From assembly GCA_021298395.1 (NCBI GenBank), contig JAJTFH010000007.1, positions 31,980 through 95,979 of the forward strand: a DNA stretch of 64,000 nt, written 5' to 3'. The translations under genes and the position numbers were made by a program. This document shows, piece after piece, positions 61,591-64,000 of this stretch (position 1 is its first letter; each line of letters opens with the position of its first letter). The notes under the pieces are model-generated. The model worked only from the letters and a program-made list of their open reading frames with translations, was not told the DNA's origin and did not search any database. Source of the DNA: Gemmatimonadota bacterium. GTDB taxonomy: Bacteria > Gemmatimonadota > Gemmatimonadetes > Gemmatimonadales > Gemmatimonadaceae.

Positions 61591-63313
61591 CCTGATGGCG
61601 CGCGCGCCAGAGCCGATGCAGGAGCGGTTGCCCGATCCCCCGCTTCTGCATCTCCTCCTCCCCAAGTGGCTCACGGCGCGCGCGCGCGCGACGGCGCAGT
61701 CCCGGGGGAAGGGAGCGCGAGTCGCCATCTTGGCCGTGACCGGCCTCCTCTTCTGGGCCTTCATCTTCGGGGTCCTCGCGCGGTTGCTGACCTACTTCCG
61801 TGGGGTGCAGGAGATCGGGGAGCTCATGGCGGGGAAGCTGCTGGGGCTCGTGCTCCTCGGCTTCACCTCGCTCCTCCTCCTCTCGAGCGTGATCACGGCG
61901 CTGTCCAGTTTCTTCCTCGCGCGCGATCTCGACACGTTGGTCGCGGCGCCCGTCGACTGGCTTCGCCTCTATGGGGCGAAGCTCCTTGAGACCTTCGTCG
62001 CGTCGAGTTGGATGGTGCTCCTCGTCTCGGTCCCACTCTTCATGGCCTACGGGCTCGTCTACGATGGCGGATTCCGCTTCCCGTTGATCGTGGTGGCGAC
62101 GATGCTCCCCCTCATCACGATCCCCGTCACGGTGGGGACCGCGGTGACGTTGATCCTCGTGAACGTCTTCCCCGCCCGTCGCACCCGAGACATCCTCTCG
62201 GTGATCGCGGTGCTCGCCGCGGGGGGACTCGTCCTGCTGTTCCGCCTGCTGCGTCCCGAACAGCTCGCGCGCCCCGAAGGGTTCCGTGACCTCGTGGAGT
62301 TCATCTCCCTCCTACGGACCCCCACCTCCCCCTTCCTGCCGAGCGAGTGGGCCCAGCAGATGGTGATGGGGGCGCTGACCGACGAGGTCCCCTGGCTCTC
62401 CCTCTATCTGCTCTGGAGCACGATGGGGGGCGTCCTCGTGCTCGGCGCGCTGCTGCACCGGCGAGGTTATCTCGCGGGGTTCAGTCGGGCGCAGGAGAGT
62501 GCGCATCGGCAGGTCGCGGAGCGGGGCTCGCTCACCCGCCTCCTGCATCGCGTGCTCGCCCCGCTGGGGGTGCTCCGTCGCGAGCTGCTACTCAAGGAGA
62601 TCCGCGTCTTCTTCCGCGATACCACGCAGTGGTCGCAGCTGATCCTGCTCGGCGTGCTCGTGGTGGTCTACGTCTACAACATCAAGTTCCTCCCGCTCAC
62701 GGGACCGGGGATCACCTTCTTCCTGGTGAACATCGTTCCCTTCCTGAACCTCGCGCTCGCCGGGTTCGTGCTCGCCTCGATCGCGGCGCGCTTCATCTTC
62801 CCGGCGGTCTCACTGGAGGGACGTACCCTCTGGTTGCTCCGCTCGAGCCCGATGCGCGTACGCGATCTGCTCTGGGCGAAGTACTGGGTGGGGACGGTGC
62901 CCTTGCTCGTCCTCGCCCTCGGCATCGTGGGGGTGACCAATCACCTGCTGCAGGTGAGCTCGTTCATGGTGATCGTCTCGCTGGGGACGATCACCCTGCT
63001 CACGGTGGCCCTCGCGGCGATGGCGATCGGGTTCGGGACACTCTTCCCGCAGTTCGAGACGGAGAATGCGGCGCAGATCCCGACGAGCTTCGGTGGCCTG
63101 CTCTACATGATGGCCTCGATCGGGGTGATCGCCGGCGTGATCATCCTGGAGGCGCGCCCCGTCTACAGCTATCTCTCGGCGCAGGCGTTCGGGACGACGG
63201 CCGATCCCACCGAGATGGTCCTAGGGTTCGGGGCAGCAGCGGTGCTATGCCTCGTCGTCACCTTCGTCCCGATCCGTATCGCTCTCACCCGGCTGGAGGC
63301 CGTCGAACGATGA
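61583..63313 (+). CDS. Polytopic ABC exporter permease
   Basis: Multiple TM segments; start overlaps the ATP-binding gene stop. Confidence 0.8.
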   Translation: MPDLMARAPEPMQERLPDPPLLHLLLPKWLTARARATAQSRGKGARVAILAVTGLLFWAFIFGVLARLLTYFRGVQEIGELMAGKLLGLVLLGFTSLLLLSSVITALSSFFLARDLDTLVAAPVDWLRLYGAKLLETFVASSWMVLLVSVPLFMAYGLVYDGGFRFPLIVVATMLPLITIPVTVGTAVTLILVNVFPARRTRDILSVIAVLAAGGLVLLFRLLRPEQLARPEGFRDLVEFISLLRTPTSPFLPSEWAQQMVMGALTDEVPWLSLYLLWSTMGGVLVLGALLHRRGYLAGFSRAQESAHRQVAERGSLTRLLHRVLAPLGVLRRELLLKEIRVFFRDTTQWSQLILLGVLVVVYVYNIKFLPLTGPGITFFLVNIVPFLNLALAGFVLASIAARFIFPAVSLEGRTLWLLRSSPMRVRDLLWAKYWVGTVPLLVLALGIVGVTNHLLQVSSFMVIVSLGTITLLTVALAAMAIGFGTLFPQFETENAAQIPTSFGGLLYMMASIGVIAGVIILEARPVYSYLSAQAFGTTADPTEMVLGFGAAAVLCLVVTFVPIRIALTRLEAVER

Positions 63314-63780
63314 CCCTGCGCATCACGCGCGCCAACGAGACGGACATCCCCGCGCTGCTCTCGCTCAACAACCGCTATGCAGCGGCGGGGCTCACCCTGG
63401 TGCGTTCGCCGGAGTTCGCCGCGAACCATCTCGCCGACTATCGCGTGCTCCGCGACGCGAACGGCGGGGTGATCGGCTGCGTGGCGCTCGACGAGTACAG
63501 CCCGAGCATCGCCGAGCTGATCTCGCTCGCCGTGGACCCCGACGCGCAAGGGGTGGGCCATGGGCGGACGTTGATCGCCGCCGCGGTGGAGCTGGCGAAG
63601 AGCCGCGGCTATCGCGAGCTCTTCGCGGTCTCGTTCTCCGATGAGCTCTTCTTGGCCGCCGGGTTCGAGCGGGTGCCCCTCCCGACCTATCCGGAGAAGA
63701 TCACCCGCTATCAGCAGGTGGACCGGACGGAGATCGAGGTCGGCGAGAAGCACTGCTTCGCGGTTCGCTTGACCGCATAG
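63310..63780 (+). CDS. GNAT N-acetyltransferase (ArgA-like short form)
   Basis: MTLRITRANETDIPALLSLNN...LISLAVDPDAQGVGHGRTLIAAAVELAKSRGYRELFAVSF. Confidence 0.85.
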   Translation: MTLRITRANETDIPALLSLNNRYAAAGLTLVRSPEFAANHLADYRVLRDANGGVIGCVALDEYSPSIAELISLAVDPDAQGVGHGRTLIAAAVELAKSRGYRELFAVSFSDELFLAAGFERVPLPTYPEKITRYQQVDRTEIEVGEKHCFAVRLTA

Positions 63781-63814
63781 CGAACGGCCCGGAGGCGAAC
63801 CCCGGGGCCGTTCG
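63781..63814. terminator. Hairpin terminator between convergent genes
   Basis: Perfect 10-bp stem CGAACGGCCC...GGGCCGTTCG directly after the GNAT stop codon. Confidence 0.75.
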
Positions 63815-63837
63815 GTCGAACCCCCTGCGTCGTGCGA

Positions 63838-64000
63838 TCAGACCGGCGGACGGGTCATCCGACGCTCGATGATGACCTCCTGCCCGGGACGGTCGCGACG
63901 GATCTCGACGTCGACCTCCTGGTTACCGCGCGGCATCCCCTGCATGGGCCGCATCTCGATCCGGGGCATCCGCTGACCGTCGCGCGGCCCACGCGACTGC
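63838..64000 (-). CDS. Hypothetical protein C-terminus, truncated by window edge
   Basis: Reverse translation ...RGNQEVDVEIRRDRPGQEVIIERRMTRPPV*. Confidence 0.5.
   Translation of the reverse strand, partial: QSRGPRDGQRMPRIEMRPMQGMPRGNQEVDVEIRRDRPGQEVIIERRMTRPPV

Noticed and set aside
61676-61690. (GC)n alternating run, possible Z-DNA
   Set aside because: 15 nt within permease coding sequence encoding Ala/Arg repeats; expected in a very GC-rich genome.

Overview
High-GC bacterial chromosome segment whose protein features resemble Gemmatimonadota (lineage is inference, no search run). Most of it is the core translation/transcription superoperon on the minus strand: uvrA-sdaAB-sdaAA-AI-2E family transporter-degenerate ABC ATPase-cysS-tRNA(Thr,Tyr,Gly,Thr)-rpmG-secE-nusG-rplKAJL-rpoBC-NSS transporter (plus a tiny partner ORF)-VTT-like protein-rpsL-rpsG-fusA-tuf-S10/spc ribosomal operons-secY-adk-map. 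The left 17 kb carries an aminotransferase fragment, an M3-like peptidase, glyS, a lipoprotein, purA, three SARP/BTAD-type ATPase regulators, dapA, trpS, an inositol monophosphatase and ftcD. The right end has a plus-strand TPR-transglutaminase-ABC exporter-GNAT cassette. Most notable: (1) two large SARP-STAND regulators with a transmembrane helix and a shared, unrecognised C-terminal domain, plus a truncated third paralog with a K-to-R P-loop, clustered around purA, with three GTCAAT repeats phased at exactly 11 bp upstream of one; (2) the only tuf in the window has a clean in-frame loss of about 26 codons removing the G3/switch II motif (DCPGH), and the conserved thrU-tyrU-glyT-thrT cluster lacks the tufB that normally follows it; (3) several strong RNA-structure candidates between r-protein genes (rplJ-rplL switch, rplL-rpoB hairpin, tuf-rpsJ hairpin, G-quadruplex motif after rpsG, triple hairpin before rpsH); (4) a 42-aa membrane microprotein missed by the ORF track next to the NSS transporter. 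No CRISPR array, transposase, prophage or rRNA was seen.
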